Positions 7,982-16,594 of a stretch of 37,433 nucleotides of DNA are shown here, piece after piece; within the stretch, counting starts at the first letter, position 1, and every line of letters starts with the position of its first letter. Under the pieces are notes generated by a model. That model had not been told where the DNA came from. It worked only from the letters and a program-made list of their open reading frames with translations, and ran no database searches. The stretch lies in the NCBI GenBank assembly GCA_964624765.1, contig CAZUZO010000011.1, positions 1-37,433 on the forward strand, given 5' to 3'. Origin of the DNA: JAGTVB01 sp964624765. GTDB lineage: Bacteria; Pseudomonadota; Gammaproteobacteria; HK1. Both the position numbers and the translations under genes were made by a program.

Positions 7982-8650
7982 TTAGTGGTGATCGACCAAC
8001 ACTCCATCCAGCCAGTGGGGAAGCTCCACGATGGAATCTAAGCAGGTGCGAGGAAGCCATGCAAGTAGGCGCTCCCGATGGTGTACGCCGGATGTCACGG
8101 CGATGGCGTCTATCCCAGCGTTGTGTGCCATGCCTAGATCGTACTCCGAGTCTCCGATCACGACCGTCTCCTGAGGCAGAGCGGCAAGGTGCGCCATGAT
8201 CTCCTTGAGCATCAACGGGTCCGGCTTGGATCGCGTTTCGTCAGCGCAGCGCGTCACTGCGAAGTAGTCTCGCAAATGGGTCAGCTCAAGCTCCTGCTCC
8301 AGACTGTGCCGACTCTTGCTGGTCGCCACCCCCAACACATAGCCCATGCCACGCAGATGCGCCAAAGTCGCTTCGGTCCCAGGGAAGAGTGACGCGGCGG
8401 GGCTATCCGGATGAGAGGAATGATACCGATAGCGCTGCACGATCTGCCGCTGAAGACTTGCGGTAGCGGTGGGAAACAGCCCGGCGATGGCCTCAGGAAG
8501 CGCCAACCCGATGACCTCGCCGATACGTTCAGCCGACATGGGGGGTAAGCCGAATTCGTCGATCACGGTATGGAGTACGGCGACGATCTGGGCTTGCGAG
8601 TCCATCAGCGTTCCGTCCCAGTCAAACACTAACAGGCGATAGGGTTTCAT
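7982..8650 (-). CDS. HAD superfamily phosphatase, phosphoglycolate phosphatase-like
   Basis: Haloacid dehalogenase family hydrolase with motif I as FDWDGTLMDS (nucleophile D10, acid D12), motif II around VATSKSR, lysine in SKPDPLML, and motif III as VIGDSEYDLGMA. A helical cap lies between motifs I and II. The 222-residue length fits the Gph/subclass IA group. ATG at 8650 overlaps the rluC stop (ATGA), showing coupling. HAD proteins in this position between rluC and sppA are common in gammaproteobacteria, but the natural substrate is not defined, so no gene symbol is given. Confidence 0.9.
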   Translation of the reverse strand: MKPYRLLVFDWDGTLMDSQAQIVAVLHTVIDEFGLPPMSAERIGEVIGLALPEAIAGLFPTATASLQRQIVQRYRYHSSHPDSPAASLFPGTEATLAHLRGMGYVLGVATSKSRHSLEQELELTHLRDYFAVTRCADETRSKPDPLMLKEIMAHLAALPQETVVIGDSEYDLGMAHNAGIDAIAVTSGVHHRERLLAWLPRTCLDSIVELPHWLDGVLVDHH

Positions 8651-9660
8651 GATCCCAGTTGTGGTTGCCCACAGAGTGGATGGGCGATGCCCAAGCGATC
8701 GAGCACCGCCTGCAAATCACTGGGCACAGGAGCCATAACGGTGCGGTGGCTGCCTACCCCGAACTCCACTGTGAACTCCGGTAACCGCACCGACAACGCA
8801 TGCAGGAACAGGCGCTGCAGACCTAACCTGCCCAGCCACTGATTAAACTCGGCGTCGCCGTACTTAGCATCCCCCCCGACCGGATACCCGATCCAGGCAG
8901 CCTGGGCGCGTATCTGATGGGTGCGCCCGGTCACTGGTATTGCCTGCAACAGGCTCGCCTGCGAATGGATCGCCAGAGGATGGAAGAGCGTGATAGAGGA
9001 CTTTCCCGCCGCATCACAGCGCACAATTCGCTCGCCAGAACGCAAGCTATTTTTCCGCAGACTGCTCTCCACTCGGCGGCCGCCACCGTGCCAACATCCA
9101 CGTACCAGCAAGAGGTAGCGTTTGCGCAACTTGCGTTCCCGCAGCGCTTGATGGAGCTGCTTCAGGGTGCTGCGTTTCTTAGCCAACAGGAGGCATCCCG
9201 ATGTGTCTCGGTCCAAGCGATGAACGAGCTCAAGGCTGCGTAACTCGGGGCGCATTATGCGCATCGTCTCGATGATGCCAAGACGCTCTGCGCTACCCCC
9301 GTGCACTGCCCACCCCGCGGGCTTATTCAACACGAGCAGGGCATCATCCTCGTACACGGTGCTGGTCTCAAGCAGGGTCAAAAGCCTACTCGGGGGTACC
9401 GCAACGGGAAAGCGCTCACGGCGATACAGCGGAGGGATGCGGACAACATCTCCGACCCGCAAGCGGTAGGCTGGGTCAATGCGTCCCTGGTTAACCCGCA
9501 CCTCACCACGTCGCAGACTGCGATAGATCCTTGTTCGTGGCACATCTTGCAGACGGGCACGTAGGAAATTATCGACTCGCTGCCCCTCATACTGGGCATC
9601 GACTTGAACGTACTGAGGCTCAATACGCTGAACAGCGCCTGCAATTTCCATGACGGCCAT
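8647..9660 (-). CDS. rluC: 23S rRNA pseudouridine synthase RluC
   Basis: Isomerises uridines to pseudouridine in 23S rRNA (positions 955, 2504 and 2580 in E. coli). From the ATG at 9660 the protein has 337 residues: an S4 RNA-binding domain at about 25-75 (VDNFLRARL, RGEVRVN) and the RluA-type catalytic domain with D150 in HRLDRDTSG. A TTG 18 bases further upstream and an ATG three codons downstream are other possible starts; none has a strong ribosome site. It lies divergent from rne, as in E. coli, although here 871 bases separate them. Confidence 0.95.
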   Translation of the reverse strand: MAVMEIAGAVQRIEPQYVQVDAQYEGQRVDNFLRARLQDVPRTRIYRSLRRGEVRVNQGRIDPAYRLRVGDVVRIPPLYRRERFPVAVPPSRLLTLLETSTVYEDDALLVLNKPAGWAVHGGSAERLGIIETMRIMRPELRSLELVHRLDRDTSGCLLLAKKRSTLKQLHQALRERKLRKRYLLLVRGCWHGGGRRVESSLRKNSLRSGERIVRCDAAGKSSITLFHPLAIHSQASLLQAIPVTGRTHQIRAQAAWIGYPVGGDAKYGDAEFNQWLGRLGLQRLFLHALSVRLPEFTVEFGVGSHRTVMAPVPSDLQAVLDRLGIAHPLCGQPQLGS

Positions 9661-9846
9661 GATACCAGTTTGCTGCAAGACCCCAACATTGCTATAGATA
9701 GACCAACGTTGTTATAGTTAAGGTCGGTAAGATGAACGGAACCCATAGGCTTGTGCTCATAACCCTGACACCGAGCAGCACAGCCCGTACGAGTTACGTT
9801 GAATCATGGGTTCAATGGTTTGTTTGTCGCTCTCTGTTTAGCCTTG

Positions 9847-9989
9847 GAAGCTGCTTTAAAAATGTCGCGAGCGGCCGAGTCGCAAGGCGCACGGCGGCGA
9901 GGAACCGCAGTGTACAGACGAGTACATGAGGATTCTGAGCCGCCGCGCAACGCGGCTCAGGCAAGCGCAGTAGTTTTTAAAACAGCTTC
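9847..9989. repeat. Short inverted-repeat element, family 2, copy 1 (143 bp)
   Basis: The left end GAAGCTGCTTTAAAAA and the complement of the right end GAAGCTGTTTTAAAAA differ at one of 16 bases. Internal landmarks shared with the copy at 26727-26943 are CAAGGCGCACGGC, GTACA..GAGTACATGAG, CCGCGCAACGC and CTCAGGCAAGCGCAGTA. It carries no coding sequence and resembles a MITE or a long palindromic intergenic repeat. It is followed four bases later by a family 1 element. Confidence 0.85.
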
Positions 9990-9993
9990 TTAA

Positions 9994-10136
9994 GAGATTG
10001 TACAAAAAGCCGCACTGACCGAACCGATAGTCGGGCAGACGGGACGTCGCGACGAACCCTATCACCAAGATAGGCGAGGAGCCGCAGACACCACCCGCGC
10101 CTAGCGAGTAAGGTAGCAGGTTTTTTCACGCGCTCT
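9994..10136 (-). repeat. Short inverted-repeat element, family 1 (143 bp, reverse orientation)
   Basis: The ends are GAGATTGTACAAAAAGCC and, on the complement, GAGCGCGTGAAAAAACC. Read on the minus strand it shares AAAAAACCTGCTAC and GCTCCTCGCCTATC with the element at 19259-19399. It stands next to the family 2 copy at 9847-9989, so the rluC-rne gap holds a tandem of two different elements. Non-coding. Confidence 0.75.
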
Positions 10137-10531
10137 TAAGCAGAGGACGACGCGCACCGGCAGGGTGCGAGCAAGATGCACAGCACGGAGCCCGGGGGAC
10201 AACACGATATTCCGCCGCCCGCGGGTCCGAATGAGGCTCTGACGTAGGGAGACCAAATGGTCAGGGTGAAACCATCGAGGGCAACGCCTTCGTGGCTTCG
10301 GTGACCTGTTTTCCAGACCGTGATATTCGATTGTGAGTGCTTGGCGCTAGAGGCGTATCCCATCGGCTAGCCATTGCGCCCTGAGAATCACACCCTATCC
10401 CCTCGCTGACCTGCCATCGCGCATTCCCATTGTGAATTTAAAGGGAAGTTCGGCGCCGTTTCCAGCGTGAACATCAGCCGGTGTTCCGCTCCCGGCCGAG
10501 CCCCTGTGACGCACCTGCACGGGATTTCAAC
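10137..10531 (+). other. Long leader region upstream of rne
   Basis: 395 bases without a convincing gene separate the repeats from the rne ATG. E. coli rne also has a long 5' leader through which RNase E controls its own message, so a regulatory leader is plausible here. A small hairpin GACCA-AA-TGGTC lies near 10250-10262. No strong sigma-70 promoter was found; TTGTGA near 10334 with a weak GTATCC box is the best seen. A 75-codon minus-strand reading frame here lacks family features. Confidence 0.4.
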
Positions 10532-13087
10532 ATGAAGAGAATGCTGATCAATGCGACGCAGCCGGAAGAGCTGCGCGTTGCGATGGTGGATGGACAGTAT
10601 CTATATGACCTTGATATCGAGGTACCTTCTCGCAGCCAACGAAAAGGTAATATCTATAAAGGAAAAATCACGCGTATCGAGCCCAGCCTTGAAGCCGCCT
10701 TTATCGACTATGGGGCAGAGCGTCACGGTTTCTTGCCTTTCAAGGAAATTTCCAGGGAGTACTTCACCAACAAAGCGACCGACAGCCTAACGCGGGTCAA
10801 TATTAAGGATGTACTGGAAGAATCCCAGGAATTGGTCGTCCAAGTCGATAAGGAGGAACGGGGCACCAAAGGGGCCGCCCTCACCACATTCATTAGTCTG
10901 GCCGGTCGCTACATGGTGCTCATGCCAAACAATCCACGGGCCGGCGGCATCTCGCGGCGCGTAGAGGGTGATGAACGTCACGAGTTGCGTGAGATCTTGA
11001 GCAGCTTAAACGTTCCACCGGGGATGGGGCTCATCGTCCGCACCGCCGGCGTGGGCAAGTCGGCCGAAGAGCTCCAGTGGGATCTCGATTACCTCTTGCA
11101 CGTCTGGCGCGCGATCGACGTAGCGGCCAAGGCACACTCCGCACCTTTTCTCATTTTTCAGGAAAGCAATCTCATCATTCGTGCTATCCGCGACTATTTT
11201 CGCCAAGATATCGGCGAAATCGTGATCGATAATCAGGACATCTACCAGCAAGCCTGCGACTTCATGCGCCAAGTCATGCCCCACAGCCTCAATAAGGTCA
11301 AGCTCTACGACGACACCGTGCCGCTGTTCAGTCGGTACCAGATCGAAAGCCAAATCGAATCGGCCTTCGAGCATTCCGTGCGGTTGCCTTCGGGGGGCTC
11401 GATCGTCATCGATCGCACCGAGGCGCTGGTATCCATCGATATCAACTCTGCCCAGGCGACTAAGGGTGTCGATATTGAGGAGACGGCGTTGACCACCAAT
11501 CTTGAAGCCGTGACGGAAATCGCGCGCCAGCTGCGGCTACGCGACATCGGCGGCCTCATGGTTATCGATTTCATCGATATGGCGTTGCCACGTAATCAAC
11601 GGGAAGTGGAAAAACGTCTCTGGGAATCTCTGAAAATGGATCGAGCGCGGGTGCAGGTCGGGCGCATCTCGCGCTTTGGTTTGCTGGAGATGTCTCGGCA
11701 GCGGGTGCGCACTTCCCTCGGTGAATTGAGCCTAGAAACCTGCCCGCGATGCGGTGGCCAAGGCAGCGTGCGCAGCATCGAATCTCTCGCGCTATCGATT
11801 CTTAGGGTGGTAGAAGAGGAAGCGGTAAAGGAGAACACAGGAAGAATAGTGGTGCAGCTACCGGTCGACGCCGGCACTTATCTCCTCAATGAAAAGCGCG
11901 AACCGATCTATGCCATTGAGAAACGCCAGCAAATACAAATTGTGTTCGTGCCCGATGCCAGCATGGAAACGCCTCATTACAGCGTGCAACGCATCCGCCA
12001 GACTGACCTTGGACACGAAACGGTACGTCAACCCAGTTACGAGTTGGCCGTCAAGTCCCAACCGCTCGCTCAGTTCATTACCGCTGGCGAACACGTCAAA
12101 CAAGCGGAGCCGGCGGTGAAAAGCGTCGTCCCTCCAACGCCATTACCGCCACTACCCGAAAGTCCACAAAAGAGCGAAGGAGGCTTTATCCGCAAGCTTT
12201 GGGCATCGGTATTTGGTACGTCGGCGGCAGCGGGGCAAAGAGAAGAGCGATCTGCGAGCGCTCCCTCCCCCACGATGCAGCCCAGTCAATCGCGACGATC
12301 CGATAGCGAACGCCGTCGTGGGACCTCGCGCCGAAATGGGCAACCGCCCCAGAGGCGGCGTAGCGAGCGCGTAACACCCATCTCTCCGACGCGGGTCGGC
12401 GAGACAGACAACGCCCGCGAACCAGCGCTTCCTCCGATTGCGCCCGCTCCCACTGCGGAAAATGAGATCGAGGTAACCCAGACCGCTCAGCAGGACCAAG
12501 GACCCCCGGAAGGGGCCAAAGCAGAGGGCCCGCCAATGACACGACCCACCTCAGCTCCCGGCCGATCCCGCATCCGAAGAGGGCGACGAGGTGGTGGAAA
12601 CCGGGCGCGCCCCCGGGAGATGTCCGAAAACAGTTCCGGTACAAGCGAGCCACCCCAGGGACCGGATGGCATAGTAGCCCGGTCTGGACAGCACGCCGAA
12701 AACCACAGTATAGAAGATACCGCGTCGACTTCCCCCCGCAGGAGTGGCGAGGGCCTACCCCCCGACACGGCCCCCAATCCTGCCGGCGAGCGGACAGAGG
12801 AACGTCAACACACTCCCCGTGCACCGATGGGCTCGACAGCCATCTCACAGCCGCCACCGCCCGTGCCCGTCACGCCACCCGGAGAGAACACCAGCCGGGA
12901 CCTGCCCAGCGCATCGGGCCCATCACCGTTGCCAGCCATGGTAGGTCGTGGCGCAGACGAGCAAGCCGCTATCCGACCGGTGCAGGTAGGCAGAGGGGAC
13001 GAGGCGGAAGAGCAAATGGCGACGGTGAGAACCCACCAGAACCGAACCCAGCATGAGAATGACCGCGAAAAAGCTGAGGAGGGTTAG
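10532..13087 (+). CDS. rne: Ribonuclease E
   Basis: Essential endoribonuclease for mRNA decay and for rRNA and tRNA maturation, anchored to the inner membrane. From ATG 10532 (MKRMLINATQ, the family start) it has 851 residues. The catalytic half holds an S1 domain at about 38-120, the 5' sensor, D303 and D346 for metal, and the zinc-link C404-C407 in CPRCGGQG. Residues 550-563 (GGFIRKLWASVFGT) look like the amphipathic membrane helix. The remaining tail is disordered and rich in Pro, Gln and Arg, with two arginine-rich RNA-binding patches. The tail is shorter than in E. coli (1061 residues in total), so degradosome partners may differ. Confidence 0.97.
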   Translation: MKRMLINATQPEELRVAMVDGQYLYDLDIEVPSRSQRKGNIYKGKITRIEPSLEAAFIDYGAERHGFLPFKEISREYFTNKATDSLTRVNIKDVLEESQELVVQVDKEERGTKGAALTTFISLAGRYMVLMPNNPRAGGISRRVEGDERHELREILSSLNVPPGMGLIVRTAGVGKSAEELQWDLDYLLHVWRAIDVAAKAHSAPFLIFQESNLIIRAIRDYFRQDIGEIVIDNQDIYQQACDFMRQVMPHSLNKVKLYDDTVPLFSRYQIESQIESAFEHSVRLPSGGSIVIDRTEALVSIDINSAQATKGVDIEETALTTNLEAVTEIARQLRLRDIGGLMVIDFIDMALPRNQREVEKRLWESLKMDRARVQVGRISRFGLLEMSRQRVRTSLGELSLETCPRCGGQGSVRSIESLALSILRVVEEEAVKENTGRIVVQLPVDAGTYLLNEKREPIYAIEKRQQIQIVFVPDASMETPHYSVQRIRQTDLGHETVRQPSYELAVKSQPLAQFITAGEHVKQAEPAVKSVVPPTPLPPLPESPQKSEGGFIRKLWASVFGTSAAAGQREERSASAPSPTMQPSQSRRSDSERRRGTSRRNGQPPQRRRSERVTPISPTRVGETDNAREPALPPIAPAPTAENEIEVTQTAQQDQGPPEGAKAEGPPMTRPTSAPGRSRIRRGRRGGGNRARPREMSENSSGTSEPPQGPDGIVARSGQHAENHSIEDTASTSPRRSGEGLPPDTAPNPAGERTEERQHTPRAPMGSTAISQPPPPVPVTPPGENTSRDLPSASGPSPLPAMVGRGADEQAAIRPVQVGRGDEAEEQMATVRTHQNRTQHENDREKAEEG

Positions 13088-13293
13088 ATGGGGCGGTTTA
13101 GGGCCGACGTTTTACCACCACCCCTTGCCTCGCGGCTGCGCGCGGGGGGATCGACAGGCACTCCATTCCCCAGTGGTCGTTGGCGAATCCTGCTCTGCCG
13201 CCCGCGCAGACAAGCACACCGCTCGGCTCTTGGGCGCTGAACCCTAGTCCAGCCACGCCTTCGGGTACGAATAAAAGATGGGCAACTATCGCA
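13088..13293. other. Convergent gap between rne and acpS
   Basis: 206 bases where two transcription units meet. A GC-rich imperfect stem (CCCC ... GGGG, near 13117-13149) follows rne, but there is no T run, so it is not a typical intrinsic terminator. No match to either repeat family and no gene was recognised. Confidence 0.4.
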
Positions 13294-13677
13294 TCAAGGC
13301 CGCAGCAGGAGGACTACGAAGGCAATCGCAAACTGGCCCTCGTCGCTGAGGCTGAGGTAGCTCTCACCGATGCTGCGTTCGGCGAGCATTTCCTGGGCGC
13401 GGCCGACACACGTGAGGTAGGGCTTACCCAGGGGATCGTTGCGGATCTCGATCTCCCGCCAGCTAAGCCCACCGCGAAACCCGGTGCCAAGCGCCTTGAC
13501 CCAAGCTTCCTTGGCAGCGAAGTGCTTGGCCAAGAAATCCGCTGTGCGTGACGTTTGCCAACAAGCCTGCAGCTCCGCGTCCGATAGAACGCGCTGTGCG
13601 AATCGCTCACCGAAACGCGATAGCGCTGCCGCGATTCGCGGAATGTGCACCATATCCACGCCGATGCCGTAAATCAT
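13294..13677 (-). CDS. acpS: Holo-[acyl-carrier-protein] synthase
   Basis: Transfers 4'-phosphopantetheine from CoA to S37 of the ACP encoded at 1379-1621. The 127-residue protein has D8 in GIGVDMV and E57 with K61 in HFAAKEAWVKALGTG, the metal and CoA-binding residues. The late motif reads SLSDEGQFAIA; an aspartate in place of the histidine of Gram-positive enzymes is also found in E. coli AcpS. It follows recO directly, 19 bases apart, whereas in E. coli and many relatives pdxJ lies between them. Confidence 0.95.
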   Translation of the reverse strand: MIYGIGVDMVHIPRIAAALSRFGERFAQRVLSDAELQACWQTSRTADFLAKHFAAKEAWVKALGTGFRGGLSWREIEIRNDPLGKPYLTCVGRAQEMLAERSIGESYLSLSDEGQFAIAFVVLLLRP

Positions 13678-13696
13678 CGCGCTTCAAGCCCCCTGC

Positions 13697-14434
13697 TCAC
13701 CCTCTCGCTGCCAGAGCAAATCGGCGAGCCCCGGGTTGACGAAAAAGGCGACGGCTGATCAACGGCTTCTCGCCCAGCTGTCGTTCTAAAGCCAGCCGTA
13801 GCAGGCGCTTCGCTTCCGCTAACTCGGTGGGGTTATGTACTTGACCTCGCCCCAAAGCAAGCAGTGTCCGGCCGCGTATCGGCAGTTCTACAAGCCCCAA
13901 AGCGGGAGTGCGTACTGGGCCGCTGTCGAGCCGATAGTCGTAGACGGCATCCGGGTCGATTTCTTGCCCTCCCTGAACATCCCGATCCAAGGTGAGGCCA
14001 TAGCCCAGGGCATCGAGAAGGTGTTTCTCGAAAATTCGAAGAACAGGCTCTTCGCGTGGTTGTTCAGCCAGATCCCGGACCGCCGTCATATAACTCTCAA
14101 ATAACTGCGGTAGAGGATCGTCGCGCGGGAGCAAGCGCAGCAAGAGTTCATTGAGATAGAACCCGCAAAGTACCGCTCGCCCTGCTAGCAGTGGGAACGG
14201 CATCTGCGCTTCAATGCCAGTGAGGAGCCCCAGCTCCTTGCGCGGCAGCCAACATAGCAACAGCGGGCGGAAGGGCTGTAATAGGCCACGCCAACGGGAC
14301 TTCGCTCGGCGCGCACCCTTAGCCATCAATCCGACACGCCCGAATCGGGCGCTAAAAGCCTCCACCAACAGACTGGTCTCGCCGTAGGGACGGCTGTGCA
14401 GAACAAAGGCACGGTGCAACAGTACCGTTCTCAT
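13697..14434 (-). CDS. recO: DNA repair protein RecO
   Basis: Recombination mediator that, with RecR, loads RecA on SSB-coated single strands in the RecFOR pathway. The 245-residue protein has the N-terminal OB fold (AFVLHSRPYGETSLLVEAFS, GRVGLMAKGARR) and the helical C-terminal domain (LCGFYLNELLLRLLPRDDP). The zinc-binding cysteines of some RecO proteins are absent, as in E. coli. It begins nine bases after era, within the rnc operon. Confidence 0.93.
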   Translation of the reverse strand: MRTVLLHRAFVLHSRPYGETSLLVEAFSARFGRVGLMAKGARRAKSRWRGLLQPFRPLLLCWLPRKELGLLTGIEAQMPFPLLAGRAVLCGFYLNELLLRLLPRDDPLPQLFESYMTAVRDLAEQPREEPVLRIFEKHLLDALGYGLTLDRDVQGGQEIDPDAVYDYRLDSGPVRTPALGLVELPIRGRTLLALGRGQVHNPTELAEAKRLLRLALERQLGEKPLISRRLFRQPGARRFALAARG

Positions 14435-14443
14435 CGGCGGCGG

Positions 14444-15346
14444 CTACCCATGTTCGATGTAACCCATCCGGGCTAGGGCATTGTCATCGTCTGACCAGCC
14501 TTCTTTGACTTTGACCCAGAGCTGCAAAAACACTGGCCGGCCAAAAAGCCGTTCGAGATCTTTCCTGGCGGCCGATCCAGCGTCCTTTAGCACGTGTCCA
14601 TGCTTGCCGACCACGATACCCTTCTGGGAAGCTTTCTCCACCCAGATGATAGCATCCAGGTGCAGCGTCGATCCCTCCTCAACGCTGCGCTCAATCTGTA
14701 CACCGAGCCGATAGGGTAGCTCCTGACCCAACCGACGGATAAGCTGTTCTCGGACAAACTCGGCAGCCAAGAAGTCAGGGTCGCGATCCGTGAGCTGATG
14801 TTCTGGGAAAAGCGCTCCTTGCTGGGGCAAATAGCTCACCACGACCTCCTCTAGGTGGTGGATATTCTCTCCCCGACGACCGGCTAAAGGAATGATTTCT
14901 GCCACAACGGAATATTTTGAGAGCGTCTCGAGGAAGGGCAGAAGATTCCTTCTCGGCGCCACTCGGTCGATCTTATTGACCCCCATCAAGAGAGTCGCTG
15001 GCAGATCCTGCAGACGCTCTAAGATTTCGGTGTCCATATCGGTCCAACGCATCGCCTCCACCAGCCAGATGATGACGTCCACTCCCAACAACGCGTTGCC
15101 GGCTACGCGGTTCATGTAACGGTTGAGGGCCCGGTGGTGCTCGCGATGCAGACCGGGGGTATCGACATAAATGACTTGATAGCGTGCCGTCGTCTTGATC
15201 CCGAGTAGGCGCTGACGGGTCGTCTGGGGTCTTCTAGAAGTCACGCTGATCTTCTGCCCCAGTATACGGTTCAGTAGAGTCGATTTACCGACATTCGGGC
15301 GACCCACGATGGCCGCGTAGCCACAACGAAATGGGGATTCAACCAT
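14444..15346 (-). CDS. era: GTPase Era
   Basis: Essential GTPase that binds the 3' end of 16S rRNA and assists 30S subunit assembly. The 300-residue protein has G1 GRPNVGKS (15-22), G3 DTPG (62-65), G4 NKID (124-127), and a C-terminal KH RNA-binding domain at about 225-290 with GIVVGKHGHVLKDAG. The ATG at 15346 overlaps the rnc end by eight bases, indicating coupling with the RNase that processes the same rRNA precursor. Confidence 0.97.
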   Translation of the reverse strand: MVESPFRCGYAAIVGRPNVGKSTLLNRILGQKISVTSRRPQTTRQRLLGIKTTARYQVIYVDTPGLHREHHRALNRYMNRVAGNALLGVDVIIWLVEAMRWTDMDTEILERLQDLPATLLMGVNKIDRVAPRRNLLPFLETLSKYSVVAEIIPLAGRRGENIHHLEEVVVSYLPQQGALFPEHQLTDRDPDFLAAEFVREQLIRRLGQELPYRLGVQIERSVEEGSTLHLDAIIWVEKASQKGIVVGKHGHVLKDAGSAARKDLERLFGRPVFLQLWVKVKEGWSDDDNALARMGYIEHG

Positions 15347-16013
15347 GTTCGATCAACGCCAGAGCCTTGCGTGCCGCCTCTTGCTCTGCCCGACGCCGAC
15401 TGCTGCCAAATCCCTCCACAGCCTCCACCACGCCGCTCACCTCACAGGCCACCGTAAAGCGTTGCGCATGCGCCGCCCCCTCGACACGCAGAACAGCATA
15501 GCTGGGTAAGGGCAGGTTCTTGGATTGAACCGCCTCCTGCAAACGTGTTTTCGGGTCTTTGACACTTCTCTCGCCGGGGACGGGGAAAAAGTGCGGTGCA
15601 AACAGCCGCAACACCACCGATCGACAGGCCTCTAGCCCTCCGTCCAAGTACACCGCGCCGATCACCGCTTCAAACGCATCGGCCAGAATCGAATCTCGCT
15701 CTGCTCCCTTGGTTTTGATTTCTCCGCTACCCAGTCTGAGATAGCGTCCGAGCGCCAACTGCCGAGCGAGAATGGCGAGGGTTTGACGCCGCACCAGGTT
15801 GGCCCGCCATCGCGTCAACTCCCCTTCCTTCGCCTCCGGCATGTGCTGGTACAACGCTTCCGCGATGAGGAAGTTCAATATCGCGTCGCCTAGAAATTCG
15901 AGTCGCTCATTGTGCTTTCGTGAGGCACTGCGATGCGTCAATGCCTGCACGAGCAGTCGCTCATCGCTGAACCGATATCCGATCGGATCACTTAGAATAG
16001 ACGCAGCTGGCAT
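15339..16013 (-). CDS. rnc: Ribonuclease III
   Basis: Cleaves double-stranded RNA in rRNA precursors and in some mRNAs. The 224-residue protein has the signature NERLEFLGD (35-43) with E39 and D43, a second acidic pair D112 and E115 in DSILADAFEAVIG, and a C-terminal double-stranded RNA binding domain at about 155-224 ending RRRAEQEAARKALALIEHG. It starts four bases after the DUF4845 gene and overlaps era. In E. coli rnc is autoregulated by cleavage in its leader; that leader position is occupied here by the DUF4845 gene. Confidence 0.97.
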   Translation of the reverse strand: MPAASILSDPIGYRFSDERLLVQALTHRSASRKHNERLEFLGDAILNFLIAEALYQHMPEAKEGELTRWRANLVRRQTLAILARQLALGRYLRLGSGEIKTKGAERDSILADAFEAVIGAVYLDGGLEACRSVVLRLFAPHFFPVPGERSVKDPKTRLQEAVQSKNLPLPSYAVLRVEGAAHAQRFTVACEVSGVVEAVEGFGSSRRRAEQEAARKALALIEHG

Positions 16014-16017
16014 GCCA

Positions 16018-16395
16018 TTAGTTTTGGATCTGCTTACGAAAATCAGCCACCAAGCCGAGATTACCGAACAACGGTGCTTCCGCGCGGTAAGTCACCATGA
16101 TGGAGACCTGATCGCGTTTTTTCTCGATCTTCAGATGCTCCCGATAGTTTCGGCTGTCGATACTGCGCACATCGTCGATATCGAAACGACGCAGCAAGGC
16201 TTCGATGATCTCTCGATTCGACTGGCTCTGCAAAGCGGGATCGCCGATAACGCTGCGCATCGCAGTCTCTATCTTGAAACTTTCCATGTACATAGGAAAG
16301 AGCCGCAGCGCGAGCACAGCACCCACCCCGAGAACAACTAACCACAGGATCAAGCCCATGGCGGTGATACCCTGTTGCCGTCGATGACGCGTCAT
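16018..16395 (-). CDS. DUF4845 family membrane protein
   Basis: 125-residue protein with one hydrophobic segment at about 11-30 (ITAMGLILWLVVLGVGAVLALRL) after a short basic N-terminus, and a soluble domain ending near a QVSIMVTYRAEAPLFGNL strand region. The basic tail, QQG and long hydrophobic helix recall a type IV pilin-like N-terminus, but no pilin role is known. The family is regularly found between lepB and rnc in proteobacteria. GGGAG precedes the ATG by nine bases. Function unknown; the conserved position suggests a link to membrane protein biogenesis. Confidence 0.85.
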   Translation of the reverse strand: MTRHRRQQGITAMGLILWLVVLGVGAVLALRLFPMYMESFKIETAMRSVIGDPALQSQSNREIIEALLRRFDIDDVRSIDSRNYREHLKIEKKRDQVSIMVTYRAEAPLFGNLGLVADFRKQIQN

Positions 16396-16594
16396 TGCCT
16401 TATCTCCCTTGCTTTCCCTTGCTTACAACCCGAACAAATGGTTCTCAAAATAACTTGTGCGTGTGCCGAGCCGGCGCTGTGGGGCGGTTCGGTGTGTCAA
16501 CTCATCGGGAACGATGTTGTCGCCACCGCGGGCCTTCCTCGGCCGACGCTCGTGACTTTATCTTTACGCGTAGCTCTTTTCCCACGAGGGGCCG

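Noticed and set aside
9732..9993. Reading frames of 64-65 codons on the plus strand between rluC and rne.
   Set aside because: They lie mostly inside the family 2 repeat, have no ribosome site, and similar frames appear in the second copy only because the repeat is duplicated.
10136..10363. 75-codon minus-strand frame upstream of rne.
   Set aside because: No family resemblance, cysteine- and serine-rich chance composition, and it lies in the expected rne leader.
12152..12944. Long open frames on both strands opposite the RNase E tail (for example 223 codons at 12186-12857 minus).
   Set aside because: The GC-rich, low-complexity tail of rne leaves other frames open by chance; RNase E is certain on the plus strand.
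13360..13680. Aspartate in the SLSDE motif of AcpS as an odd active-site change.
   Set aside because: E. coli AcpS also has aspartate at this place, so it is normal for the group.
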